From assembly GCA_902491215.1 (NCBI GenBank), contig CABUGV010000055.1, forward strand, positions 1-15,425: 15,425 nucleotides of DNA, in the 5' to 3' direction. Made by a program: the position numbers and the translations under genes. Origin of the DNA: 43-108 sp001915545 (GTDB lineage Bacteria > Bacteroidota > Bacteroidia > Bacteroidales > Bacteroidaceae). The notes under the pieces are model-generated. The model did not search any database, was not told the DNA's origin, and was given only the letters and a program-made list of their open reading frames with translations. This document shows, one piece after another, positions 9,301 to 15,425 of the stretch (positions within the stretch are counted from its first letter, which is position 1; each line of letters opens with the position of its first letter).

Positions 9301-9812
9301 TCTGTCCGGCAGAATCCAAGACTTATCAATCTTTTCTCCAATTCTGTCACATCGTAAGCCTCACCGACACGCAGGTTTAAGGTATTCTCCTTTAGAGAAG
9401 ACTTCGAAGCAACCTTCTCTACCATTGCATCAGGATAAGTGACGACATACAGCCGTCGGCCATTCTCCCCAGCCAATCGACTGAGCACTTCCGTACGCAG
9501 AATCTCGTTTGCAGAATCTTTCTGATTGTATTTCATGGCACGCTTGTACGACGACGGGAAAAACAACACATTTCCGTCGCCGACCATCTGCACCATATCA
9601 TGGTAGAAATAGCCTGCATCCTCCAAGTCGTTGAGAACAAAAAGATATGTTCCGCCGACAGCAGTATCCAGAGCTGAGAACGCCAAAGGAGCTGACGACC
9701 CGGTCAGTCCGCGCGCATGTATATGTCTTAACGAACTGTCGGCCAGAGCCGCGCCCAACACCTTAACCTTTGGATGGCGTTTCCACAGTTCAATAAATGA
9801 TTTAGCTTCCAA
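6333..9812 (-). CDS. mfd: Transcription-repair coupling factor Mfd
   Basis: Mfd removes RNA polymerase stalled at DNA lesions and recruits UvrA. The 1159-residue protein has the usual family layout: an N-terminal UvrB-homology region (RGSILDVYSF near 182-191, FFGDDIDSIR near 201-210), an RNA-polymerase interaction domain (IGDYVVHIDHGVGRFGGL about 475-492), and a translocase with Walker A GDVGFGKTE (624-632), DEEQ box (725-728), TATPIPRTLQ (751-760) and motif VI RGRVGRG (896-902). The C-terminal TRCF domain follows from about 1000. All helicase motifs are intact. The start codon appears to be TTG (9810-9812): an in-frame TGA lies two codons upstream, the next Met is residue 73, and the N-terminus from residue 1 (MEAKSFIELWKRHPKV) looks like a proper family start. 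The protein ends in SGKK at TGA 6333-6335. No terminator is visible before the DPM1-like gene. Confidence 0.96.
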   Translation of the reverse strand: MEAKSFIELWKRHPKVKVLGAALADSSLRHIHARGLTGSSAPLAFSALDTAVGGTYLFVLNDLEDAGYFYHDMVQMVGDGNVLFFPSSYKRAMKYNQKDSANEILRTEVLSRLAGENGRRLYVVTYPDAMVEKVASKSSLKENTLNLRVGEAYDVTELEKRLISLGFCRTDYVYEPGQFAIRGSILDVYSFSSECPYRIDFFGDDIDSIRTFEVQSQLSTGKADAVAIVPELHAESDGFEAFTGFLPENAVVVVRDLAFVCDKASRMYDEGFSAQALAEEKANLETQKHKGVKAVSSLAEDYDGSDRSAKAIRDKMMLDGESFARGLSAFRRVEIGASPSGTPDATVEFAVSPQPSFHKNFDLVSKDFHAFIEQGYKLYILADSSKQTDRLKDIFDEMGRGEKAEADKKGENYVPVTFVPVDKTVHSGFSDKDVKSCIFTDHQIFDRFHKYNLKSDKARSGKVALTLKELSQFEIGDYVVHIDHGVGRFGGLVRIPNNGTEQEMIKIIYQNDDVVYVSIHSLHKVSKYRGRDGEPPRLNKLGTGAWERMKDRVKTKVKDIARDLIKLYAQRREEKGFAFSPDSYMQHELEASFIYEDTPDQLKATQEVKADMEKDRPMDRLVCGDVGFGKTEVAIRAAFKAASDGKQVAVMVPTTVLAYQHYKTFSSRLKDFPVRVEYLSRARSSKDLKEVLKDLADGKIDIIIGTHKLIGKTVKFKDLGLLIIDEEQKFGVSVKEKLRQMKVNVDTLTMTATPIPRTLQFSLMGARDLSVIQTPPPNRYPVQTEIHTYSPEVIAETINFEMSRNGQVFFVNNKISNLPEIENMIHRTVPDARVCVGHGRMDPKELEDIVYGFMNYDYDVMLSTTIVENGIDVPNANTIIINGAQNYGLSDLHQMRGRVGRGNKKAFCYLLAPPLASLSDDSRRRLQAIENFSDLGSGIHIAMQDLDIRGAGNMLGAEQSGFIADLGYETYQKVLTEAVNELKETEFAGLYEEKDVPEGGKIGGSTFVEECTLECDLDIFFPEEFVPSSTERMSLYRELDSLNDERQLADYRQRLIDRFGKIPSQAEELIRVMPLKWIGRRLGAEKIVIKQGRMIMYLVTDKESRYYKSEAFDKVITYASWHPRDCQLRDGDKRSLLVNHVSSIEHALYVLNMMESGKK

Positions 9813-9857
9813 TGTTCAGGTCTTTGAATTAAACATGTATTCCATACTTCATATACT

Positions 9858-9888
9858 CAAATACGTAGACATAAAGCACATCCACAAA
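9858..9888 (-). promoter_or_regulatory. Weak candidate promoter for mfd
   Basis: On the minus strand TACGTATTTG (9858-9867) resembles the -7 element but has four instead of two spacer bases. A TTTG (9885-9888) lies 17 nt upstream, inside the T-tract of the preceding terminator. This gives an approximate start about 40 nt before the TTG. It is a suggestion only. Confidence 0.22.
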
Positions 9889-9925
9889 AAAACCTGTCCG
9901 CCCATGCACACTGCATGGCGGACAG
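9886..9925 (-). terminator. Rho-independent terminator upstream of mfd
   Basis: A stem of 9 bp (CTGTCCGCC with GGCGGACAG) plus 5 bp (ATGCA with TGCAT), with one bulged C at 9903, closes on a 3-nt loop. On the minus strand seven Ts follow (complement of 9886-9892). It ends whatever is transcribed from the small ORF at 9956-10123 and, further up, the DUF4861-like gene, isolating mfd from them. Confidence 0.9.
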
Positions 9926-9955
9926 TCTATTCTTCCGCACCTATTCCCCGCCGGC

Positions 9956-10123
9956 TCACATTGCCGAAAGGCTTTCCTTGCCTACCGTTCCTACCTGACA
10001 GGCACGGGCAAAAAGCCTTATCAGAAATATTGAGTCCTCACCGGCATGAAGTTTCGGTTTCTTGATGACCTTGAGAGTCGTTTTCCCTTTTTCGTTCCCA
10101 TTTCTTTGCGTAAAATGTTTCAT
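9956..10123 (-). CDS. Small hypothetical protein, about 55 residues
   Basis: From the ATG at 10121-10123 this encodes 55 residues: a basic N-terminal half (MKHFTQRNGNEKGKTTLKV, KKPKLH) and a C-terminal half with a short amphipathic stretch (GEDSIFLIRLFARAC). The frame continues upstream to a TTG at 10154-10156 and also has an ATG at 10127-10129, so the exact start is open. I do not recognise the family. Support for a real gene is positional: the stop lies only 31 nt before a strong minus-strand terminator, and no other ORF fills the 282 bp between that terminator and the DUF4861-like gene. It starts 84 nt after the DUF4861-like stop, so the two could share a transcript. It could instead be a structured RNA or the 3' UTR of the upstream gene. 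Confidence 0.45.
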   Translation of the reverse strand: MKHFTQRNGNEKGKTTLKVIKKPKLHAGEDSIFLIRLFARACQVGTVGKESLSAM

Positions 10124-10207
10124 AGGCATCGGCTTTATGTTCTTACATAGAGACAAACGCTCGTACTTACATTTTATTACATGGAAACGTATGCTTTTTT
10201 ATCCGTT

Positions 10208-11437
10208 TCATTTCAAACGTACCTCAACCGGATGGTCCAATCCGTCTTTCCACGAATCCATGGAGCCGAACCAAGACTCAGCCGAGTGGAATCCGTCCTT
10301 TTCTTTGTCGGCACAGAAAGTCACATAATATTTCATAGCGGTCTTTCCTTCAGCACCTACAACAAACAGATAGTTCAAATCATCTTCTACTGTTTTCTTT
10401 ATATATTTCTCAGGAACATAGACTCCCAATCCTATTGCTTCTGGCGGATACTGGTCCTTCATACCCATATCCGGATAGTCGCTACCCCAAGAATAGGCCA
10501 GTCCATCTTTTCTCACAGTACCTTTCGGTGTGGCACCGACTTTCTGCACTCCTGTGCAGAACACCTGATTTCCAAGCGGTGCATCAAATGTGACACTGAC
10601 CTCACATTCTCTATGTCCGGCATACTGTATCAAGTATTCCTTCATATTGAGAGGTTCTCCGTCTCCATACTGCCAACCCATATCCTTCACTTCCACAACC
10701 GTGCGAAGTGGTCCAGAAGCTATGATTCGCTGTCCTCTCACGGCCACACTGTCCAAATTTACAGGCATTTTTCCGTTCCAGCCCTTAAACGAACCGCATC
10801 CGATACTGCCACCAGCCCACAAAACGTCATTGCCGTAACGTTCTTTCTGCAATTCTGGCGAAGAGTAAAAGCCTGTCTTTTCAAGTTCCAGCCTGCGATA
10901 ATACTTTCCGTAAAGGTCTATATTCTGGCGTTCATCTATATATATTCTGTATGCAGTCAGTTCCGACTCGAAAGCTGCACCGTGATGGTAGATATCACTG
11001 TACACATAACTGCCCTGCGGAATTTCTATCGATGTAACCTTTGGATACCTGTCAGCCTTGTCATTGAGTTTTATATCCGCATAAACGCGTGGAGTAAAAT
11101 TCTCTTTTCGTGCACTTGCCGAAAGTTTCAGTTTTAAAGTCTGCTTTTCTTTCGCTCCTATATTTGTAAGGAACACCAGTTCGTCAGCCTTCATGTCGCC
11201 ATCCATATCGTCCAGCTGATAAGCCAGCCTCTCCCCTTTCGCATCAGTCACGTCTGCCGAACGCACAACAAAATCCAAGCCTTTCACTCCATCCAACCTG
11301 ATTACAACAGGCTCATCAGTCTTTCCATTTTTCCATCCGTTTTCCACCTCAACAGTCAGAATCTTCTCCTGTCCGAAAGCACAGGCGCATACCGACATGG
11401 CAGAAAGCAGAAACAGATTTCTCTTAAGTCCAATCAT
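10208..11437 (-). CDS. Secreted DUF4861-like protein
   Basis: The 409-residue protein begins with a signal peptide: MIGLKRN, then a hydrophobic core to about residue 21, with likely cleavage after AFG (22) before QEK. Cys17 and Cys19 lie near the end of the core, so a lipoprotein is conceivable, but the lipobox is not canonical. The mature part is rich in beta-strand-like segments and resembles, from memory, the DUF4861 family of Bacteroidetes secreted proteins often found near polysaccharide-degradation genes. Recognisable stretches include LDDMDGDMKADELVF, SDIYHHGAAFESELTAYRIY, GKYYRRLELEKTGFY and SYSWGSDYPDMGM-type segments. The catalytic role is not established to my knowledge. No SusC/SusD or glycoside hydrolase gene lies next to it here. 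Its neighbours are the degraded export locus upstream and the small ORF downstream. Confidence 0.7.
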   Translation of the reverse strand: MIGLKRNLFLLSAMSVCACAFGQEKILTVEVENGWKNGKTDEPVVIRLDGVKGLDFVVRSADVTDAKGERLAYQLDDMDGDMKADELVFLTNIGAKEKQTLKLKLSASARKENFTPRVYADIKLNDKADRYPKVTSIEIPQGSYVYSDIYHHGAAFESELTAYRIYIDERQNIDLYGKYYRRLELEKTGFYSSPELQKERYGNDVLWAGGSIGCGSFKGWNGKMPVNLDSVAVRGQRIIASGPLRTVVEVKDMGWQYGDGEPLNMKEYLIQYAGHRECEVSVTFDAPLGNQVFCTGVQKVGATPKGTVRKDGLAYSWGSDYPDMGMKDQYPPEAIGLGVYVPEKYIKKTVEDDLNYLFVVGAEGKTAMKYYVTFCADKEKDGFHSAESWFGSMDSWKDGLDHPVEVRLK

Positions 11438-11575
11438 AAATTATCAAGTGTGTTTTTATATTAAGTGTCAACATAAGTGCACGTCAACCGAAAACACGCC
11501 AAACATGCACATCAGTCACAAAAATACAAAAATCACAGACACAGAGCATCAGCAAACCGTAAGTTTTACAAATCC
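11438..11575. promoter_or_regulatory. Upstream region of the DUF4861-like gene
   Basis: This 138-bp AC-rich gap separates the broken glycosyltransferase from the DUF4861-like gene. The minus strand reads TATTTTTG at 11519-11526, an exact TAnnTTTG match about 80 nt before the ATG. A TTTG lies 26 nt upstream of it, farther than the usual 19-21, so the promoter call is tentative. No terminator for the upstream locus is visible. Confidence 0.3.
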
Positions 11576-12366
11576 TCATCGCAAATACGGACTCTTTACA
11601 GGATGAAATATCAGATTTTCACATTGAAAATTATCAAGAACAGAAGCATCAAACTCAGGCCTATATCTTATAGTACCATTATTCACGCCATCTAATTTTA
11701 TGTAATATTTATTTTCAAATCCACCAGGCACGAACTCACCACATCCCCCATATCTGCAAGAGTGATACCAGAGTGGAAAAGTACCGTTGGAATAAATACT
11801 TCTGAATGAGCACAACGAAGCATTCTATGGTGGCTATCTAAACAAGCCAAAGCTCTTTACGAAAATCTACATATAGGATTAAAAGACTTTATAAATTTAC
11901 TTATATCATATCCAGAGTCATTACATCTCTTCCACCACGTCCAATCTCCATTTACACTCTCGTCAAAATGTTCAACGTGAGCGCTCAACAAATCGAATTC
12001 GAAAACCTTAAAATCATCCATTAAAAGATTCCATCCCCCTGAAAAGCATACATCATATTCAACCATCCAGTAAAACTTGTAACGACTATTATTCAAATAA
12101 GAATACATCAACGGGAAATGACAACTGCCCGGCAAAAGAGTCGGTGCTATAGATTTATATTTTAAGGTTGCTAATTGCTCATTAGAACACACATAACAAG
12201 GAATACTGCAATCCGAAGTCATCAGAGTTCCATCAGAAGAATGCAAAAGAACAAATATGTCATATTCATCGGAATCCAAATCAGACCTCAATTTATTATA
12301 TTTCTGCACAATAGCCTCATTATAGAAATGTGTAAGCAACAAAAATACCTGTTTATGCCTATTCAT
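11576..12366 (-). pseudogene. DUF3405-like putative glycosyltransferase, broken by a nonsense codon and a frameshift
   Basis: From the ATG at 12364-12366 the frame gives 169 residues and hits TAA at 11857-11859. The same frame then continues with family-like protein (RALACLDSHHRML, SEVFIPTVLFHSG) to about 11725. The end of the protein (GEFVPGGFENKYYIKL, GTIRYRPEFD, IFHPVKSPY) lies in another frame that stops at 11576. One extra G in the G5 run at about 11746-11750 (plus-strand CCCCC) would join the frames as LADMGGCGEFVPGG. Repaired, the protein would have about 263 residues. It resembles DUF3405-type glycosyltransferase-like proteins: YWMVEYDVCFSGGW supplies an acidic E-x-D site, followed by DLLSAHVE, WTWWKR and KSFNPICRFS. 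It begins 4 nt after the HlyD-like gene, so it was the last gene of the export locus. Assembly or sequencing error is the alternative to decay. Confidence 0.72.
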
Positions 12367-12370
12367 ACCA

Positions 12371-12784
12371 TTAATAAATCCATTTATTAAAAAATAAATC
12401 CATAAGTTTCAATTGTCCGGTCACCATATAGCCATTAACCAAGTCATCATATTGAAATTGTTTCTTGAAATCGAGCGGTGATGCAACTTCAACTATACTA
12501 TAAACATCATAATTCTTACCTTCGTGTTTTTTTGCAACGCGAATTTTAAATCTAGTATTTTCAGACATATAAATATCCACACACGAATCTTCATCTATAT
12601 CAGACACACTTGCATCAACATACATTAAACACCGCTCATTTTCGACAAGAAAAACTTCAACACTTATTTTCTTATCTATACTAACAGATCTCAACATATA
12701 TACAGCTACTACTAACATTAAAGCCAATACTATTGATATGCCATAACGTATCAATAACATATGCATGTTTTTACTATTTTTCAT
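12371..12784 (-). CDS. Small single-TM protein, possible minimal HlyD-like adaptor of the exporter
   Basis: This encodes 137 residues: a short basic/polar start, one hydrophobic segment (about 9-31, LLIRYGISIVLALMLVVAVYML), then a beta-rich extracytoplasmic domain. The C-terminal stretch NGYMVTGQLKLMDLFFNKWIY resembles the end of HlyD-type periplasmic adaptors, where a barrel domain ends in a hydrophobic motif. There is no coiled-coil hairpin or lipoyl domain, and it is about a third of the usual HlyD length. Its ATG (12782-12784) overlaps the 3' end of the ABC exporter by 11 bp, and the next gene starts 4 nt after its stop, so it belongs to the same transcript. I am not certain of the HlyD relation; it may be an unrelated accessory protein. 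No internal stop is seen. Confidence 0.6.
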   Translation of the reverse strand: MKNSKNMHMLLIRYGISIVLALMLVVAVYMLRSVSIDKKISVEVFLVENERCLMYVDASVSDIDEDSCVDIYMSENTRFKIRVAKKHEGKNYDVYSIVEVASPLDFKKQFQYDDLVNGYMVTGQLKLMDLFFNKWIY

Positions 12785-14966
12785 TTGCCAATTCCAATTG
12801 ATTCTTCACAAGTTGATAATAATATCCATGATTTTTCACAAGTTCATCGTGATTACCTCTCTCCACAATCCGACCATGCTTCAAGACGATTATGTTATCA
12901 GCATTTTTAACGGTCGAAAGTCTATGTGCAATGACCAACATGGTCCTGCCTTCAAACATATCGTGCAGGTTATCAGTAATCAGCCTCTCATTCTCAGCAT
13001 CCAATGAGCTTGTTGCCTCATCAAGCATCATGTACATCGGCATTTTATACATGGCACGGGCTATCATTATACGTTGCTTTTCTCCACCGCCGACACCTAT
13101 ACCTTCTGTACCGATTTTTGTATTTACACCCAAAGGAAGACCATTGATGTACTCCCGTAGACAAGCGTTGTCTATTGTTCTGTTCAAACGTTCTTCATCA
13201 TATTCCGCACCTAAAATTATATTATTCTTGATGGTATCTGCAAAAATATAGTTTTCTTGCATCACTATGCCAGAATTTTCTCTAATTGATTCAGCCTTAT
13301 AATTCTTGATGTTTTTCCCATCTATAAGAATCTCGCCTGATACTGGATCATAAAACTTAAGAAGCAGTTTCAACAGAGTTGTTTTTCCACTACCGCTTTC
13401 ACCAACTATGGCTGTGGTCTTACCTGCCGAGATTGAAAAACTTACATTACTCAGAACAGGATTCCCAATACTTCCAGTATAACTAAATGTAACATTTCTG
13501 AATTCTATATCTGCAGGCCGGCTTGCAGGCAAATTATCAAGATTTCCTGCATCCTCATTGGCACAAAGATAAACTTCTTCCGAACGTTCAAGGCTGATTT
13601 TTGCATCTTGAAACTGTTGCAAGAAACCTATCAGCTGAGAAAGAGGACCGCCGACCTGCCCTATAATAGCGGAAATACTCATCATCATACCAAGGGTAAG
13701 ATTGCCATTTACCACTTCAGCCGCAATCCAAAATGTTATCAGGATATTTCAGACCTGGCCTATCAGCGTATAACCTGTATTTTGCACCTGTCCCAGTTTC
13801 AATGACTTGCGACTCATAGAATAAAGTTCCTCTTGTATACGATGCCACTCTTCAATTTTGAAGTTGCTATACGTATTCAACTTTATATCTATAATGCCAT
13901 TCATCATTTCAAAAAGCTTATTTTGACTTTTAGCATTAATCTTGAAACGCTCATAATCTAAAGTTTTTCTTCTGCGAAAGAAATACGCCATCCATAAAGT
14001 ACTGATACCAGTCAGAACAAGATATGCTATCAGTATTCTCAAATCATAAAAGCCAATGATAACCAACAGGACCGAACAAGACAACAAAGAGAACATTGTC
14101 TGCATCGTCGACTGAGTTGTAAAGGCCTGAAGTCTACCATGATCACCGATGCGTTGCTGATAGTCTCCGACACTTTTTGTTTCAAAGAACGTCATCGGCA
14201 ACAAAAGAAGCTTAGTCAAATAGTCATGCAGGATATTTATATTTATGCGTGTACCGAGATATAGCGTTACCCAGCTTCCTATCATGTTCATCGAAAAAGA
14301 ACCCACAAACAGGCATATCTGTGCAATCATCAATGTTTTTATAATGCCCATATCCCTCATGCCTATACCACTATCCACCATAGCTTGAGTCATGAACGGA
14401 GAAAATAGAGACAGCAGGATTCCGCCTAAAAGTCCAATAGCCAGCAGTCCAAGTTCTTTTCTGAAAGGCCACACATATTTCTTTGCAAAACGGACAAAAC
14501 TGTGTTTTTCTTTTACTTCTGGACGTCGATAAAATGTATCATCGGGTTCTGCCACCACAACAACACCCTTGTCTCCGTTGAGCCAATATCTGGCAAACTC
14601 ACTTTCATGAAATGCGTTTTTGCCGAATGCGGGATTAGCCACATGATATTTCCACCCACCACCAAAGCGTTTTTTTGAAATATCATAAAGTACGACAAAA
14701 TGGTTTTGCTCCCAGTGAAGAATCGCAGGCAACGGACAATCATCTCTCAGCTGTTTCAATGTCATTTCAAATGATGCAGATTTCATGCCTATTGATTTCA
14801 ACGCATCTCTTATGCCGGAAATGCTTACACCTTCCCTGTTCAGATGCGACAAAGTCCTCAAATACGACAGAGGATAATCCCTTCCGTATGCGCGAGCCAG
14901 CATTCTAATGCAAGCTGGTCCGCAATCCATTCCGTCAAATTGTCTGGTAAAGCAGAAATGTCTCAT
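12774..14966 (-). pseudogene. Peptidase-C39 ABC exporter (PCAT) interrupted by an in-frame TGA
   Basis: PCATs cleave double-glycine leaders with an N-terminal C39 protease and export the cargo. With the stop read through, the product is 730 residues, normal for the family. The C39 domain (about 1-130) has DCGPAC with Cys15 and His89 in NHFVVL; the third triad position reads ANPAFG (Asn111), where Asp is usual. Membrane segments follow at about 170-325 and 395-445. The ATPase has Walker A GESGSGKTT (522-530), Q-loop VMQENYIF, signature VGGGEKQR (625-632, LSGGQ expected), Walker B MMLDEATSSLD (Asp649, Glu650) and H-loop His681. Codon 406 (13749-13751) is TGA in GQV*NILITFW. The frame is unchanged on both sides, so a single TGG-to-TGA change would explain it. 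The second half can restart only at GTG 13713-13715 or later, giving a protein without C39 or most of the membrane domain. It begins 13 nt after the barrel gene. Confidence 0.88.
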
Positions 14967-14979
14967 AAAATTTTATAAT

Positions 14980-15324
14980 TCACTTTTTCTTCGGTTCAAG
15001 ATTCAACCTATACATCACGCTGAGCATCACGTATCGGCCGAGCATATTATGCCATGATTCTGTCTGCATTTGGGCATTTATCGCATAACTGACGCTTGAA
15101 ATCTGATTCAGGATGTCATAGGCTTTCAGTTTGAATGTCAGGTTGCCGTTCATTATTGATTTGCTCAGAGACATGTTCCACACCAGTTCATCTGTGTTGA
15201 AACAGTTGTCCTGATATCCGCGACGGCTGCGCATTGAAATATCTGTGCTCAAATCCATGTCCCAAGGGCTTACTGTATATGAACCAGACAGACCGTAAAT
15301 AAAATGGCTTACCTGTTGGCGGAA
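14980..15324 (-). pseudogene. 3' fragment of an outer-membrane beta-barrel protein gene
   Basis: The frame is open from 15324 to TGA 14980-14982, about 114 residues of alternating polar/aromatic barrel strands: FRQQVSHFIYGLSGSY, ISMRSRRGYQD, ELVWNMSLSKSIMNGNLTFKLKAYDILNQ, and RYVMLSVMYRLNLEPKKK at the C-terminus. This is the usual tail of the Bacteroidetes outer membrane beta-barrel protein family (OMP_b-brl_3-like, related to TonB-dependent receptors). Upstream in frame is TAA (15325-15327), and the sequence beyond is AT-rich and unlike the barrel coding. The gene therefore appears truncated at its 5' side by an insertion or rearrangement rather than starting at the internal Met (15258). It is the first surviving gene of the export locus; such barrels often accompany PCAT clusters in Bacteroidales and may be the outer-membrane exit or receptor. 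Confidence 0.75.
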
Positions 15325-15425
15325 TTAATTAGAGTTGATAATATGTTTGAAAAGTTGCGCATATCGCTGATTTTTATTAACTTAGTGTTATTCAAATCAT
15401 TAAGTTTAAATCATCGTATGCACAA
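15325..15425. other. AT-rich junction of unknown origin, possible end of a mobile element
   Basis: This 101-bp segment breaks the barrel reading frame. Its composition (runs such as TTTTTATTAACTTAG) differs from the adjacent coding DNA. On the plus strand an ORF opens at ATG 15343 (MFEKLRISLIFINLV) and stays open to the window end, 27 codons, too short to interpret; a second ATG lies at 15418. The position inside a truncated gene suggests the left end and leader of an insertion sequence transcribed rightwards, but I could not identify terminal repeats. Confidence 0.4.

Noticed and set aside
9956..10156. The small ORF as the precursor peptide of the PCAT
   Set aside because: It has no double-glycine leader motif (no GG or GA followed by a core) and lies beyond the DUF4861-like gene.
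10181..11137. 318-codon plus-strand ORF
   Set aside because: It lies opposite the DUF4861-like gene, whose signal peptide and domain pattern are far more protein-like.
11857..13751. Stop-codon reassignment as the explanation for the broken genes
   Set aside because: Both TGA and TAA occur internally, a frameshift is also needed, and both codons act as normal terminal stops in neighbouring genes.
13749..14966. Treating the two exporter halves as two separate genes (C39/TM protein and ATPase)
   Set aside because: They share one frame across the TGA, the sequence between is continuous transporter sequence, and the split falls inside the membrane domain rather than between domains.
1..15425. 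CRISPR array, tRNA or rRNA genes
   Set aside because: No regularly spaced repeats, tRNA-like cloverleaf segments or rRNA-like conserved stretches were seen on either strand.

Overview
The window reads as Bacteroidales DNA (Bacteroides/Prevotella-like). This rests on the protein style, a Bacteroidetes-type -7 element (TAnnTTTG), an outer-membrane barrel fragment typical of Prevotella/Bacteroides, and a leaderless-looking chromosome with weak Shine-Dalgarno sites. No database search was possible, so family names come from recognition of motifs. Every intact gene lies on the minus strand, so transcription runs from high to low coordinates. Only the two edges carry plus-strand material: a transposase 3' end at 1-189 and an unidentified AT-rich junction at 15325-15425.

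Right part (11576-15324, minus strand): a peptide-export locus that looks broken. In transcription order it holds the 3' end of an outer-membrane beta-barrel gene cut at about 15324, a peptidase-C39 ABC exporter (PCAT) with an in-frame TGA, a small one-TM protein that may be a minimal HlyD-like adaptor (11-bp overlap with the exporter), and a DUF3405-like putative glycosyltransferase with an in-frame TAA and a frameshift. The genes are packed like an operon. The exporter also has non-consensus residues at the C39 Asp position (Asn) and in the ABC signature (VGGGE). The arrangement suggests export, and perhaps glycosylation, of a double-glycine leader peptide. No precursor peptide is visible, and the locus appears inactivated.

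Middle part (9894-11437): a secreted DUF4861-like protein, followed by a 55-codon small ORF that ends 31 nt before a strong rho-independent terminator.

Left-centre (789-9812): housekeeping genes. mfd (TTG start) is followed by a polyprenol-phosphate mannose synthase (DPM1-like) and a 13-bp perfect-stem terminator. A second unit then follows: pyrC (dihydroorotase), a stand-alone cobalamin-dependent methionine synthase reactivation domain only 4 nt away, a membrane-anchored metallophosphoesterase, and plsC (1-acylglycerol-3-phosphate acyltransferase), ending in a terminator at 613-650. The functions span DNA repair, cell-envelope lipid-linked sugar, pyrimidine synthesis, methionine/B12 recycling and phospholipid synthesis. 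Apart from the pyrC/reactivation-domain coupling they need not be one pathway.

Far left (1-788): the tail of an insertion-sequence transposase, then about 600 bp with no convincing gene but several inverted repeats.
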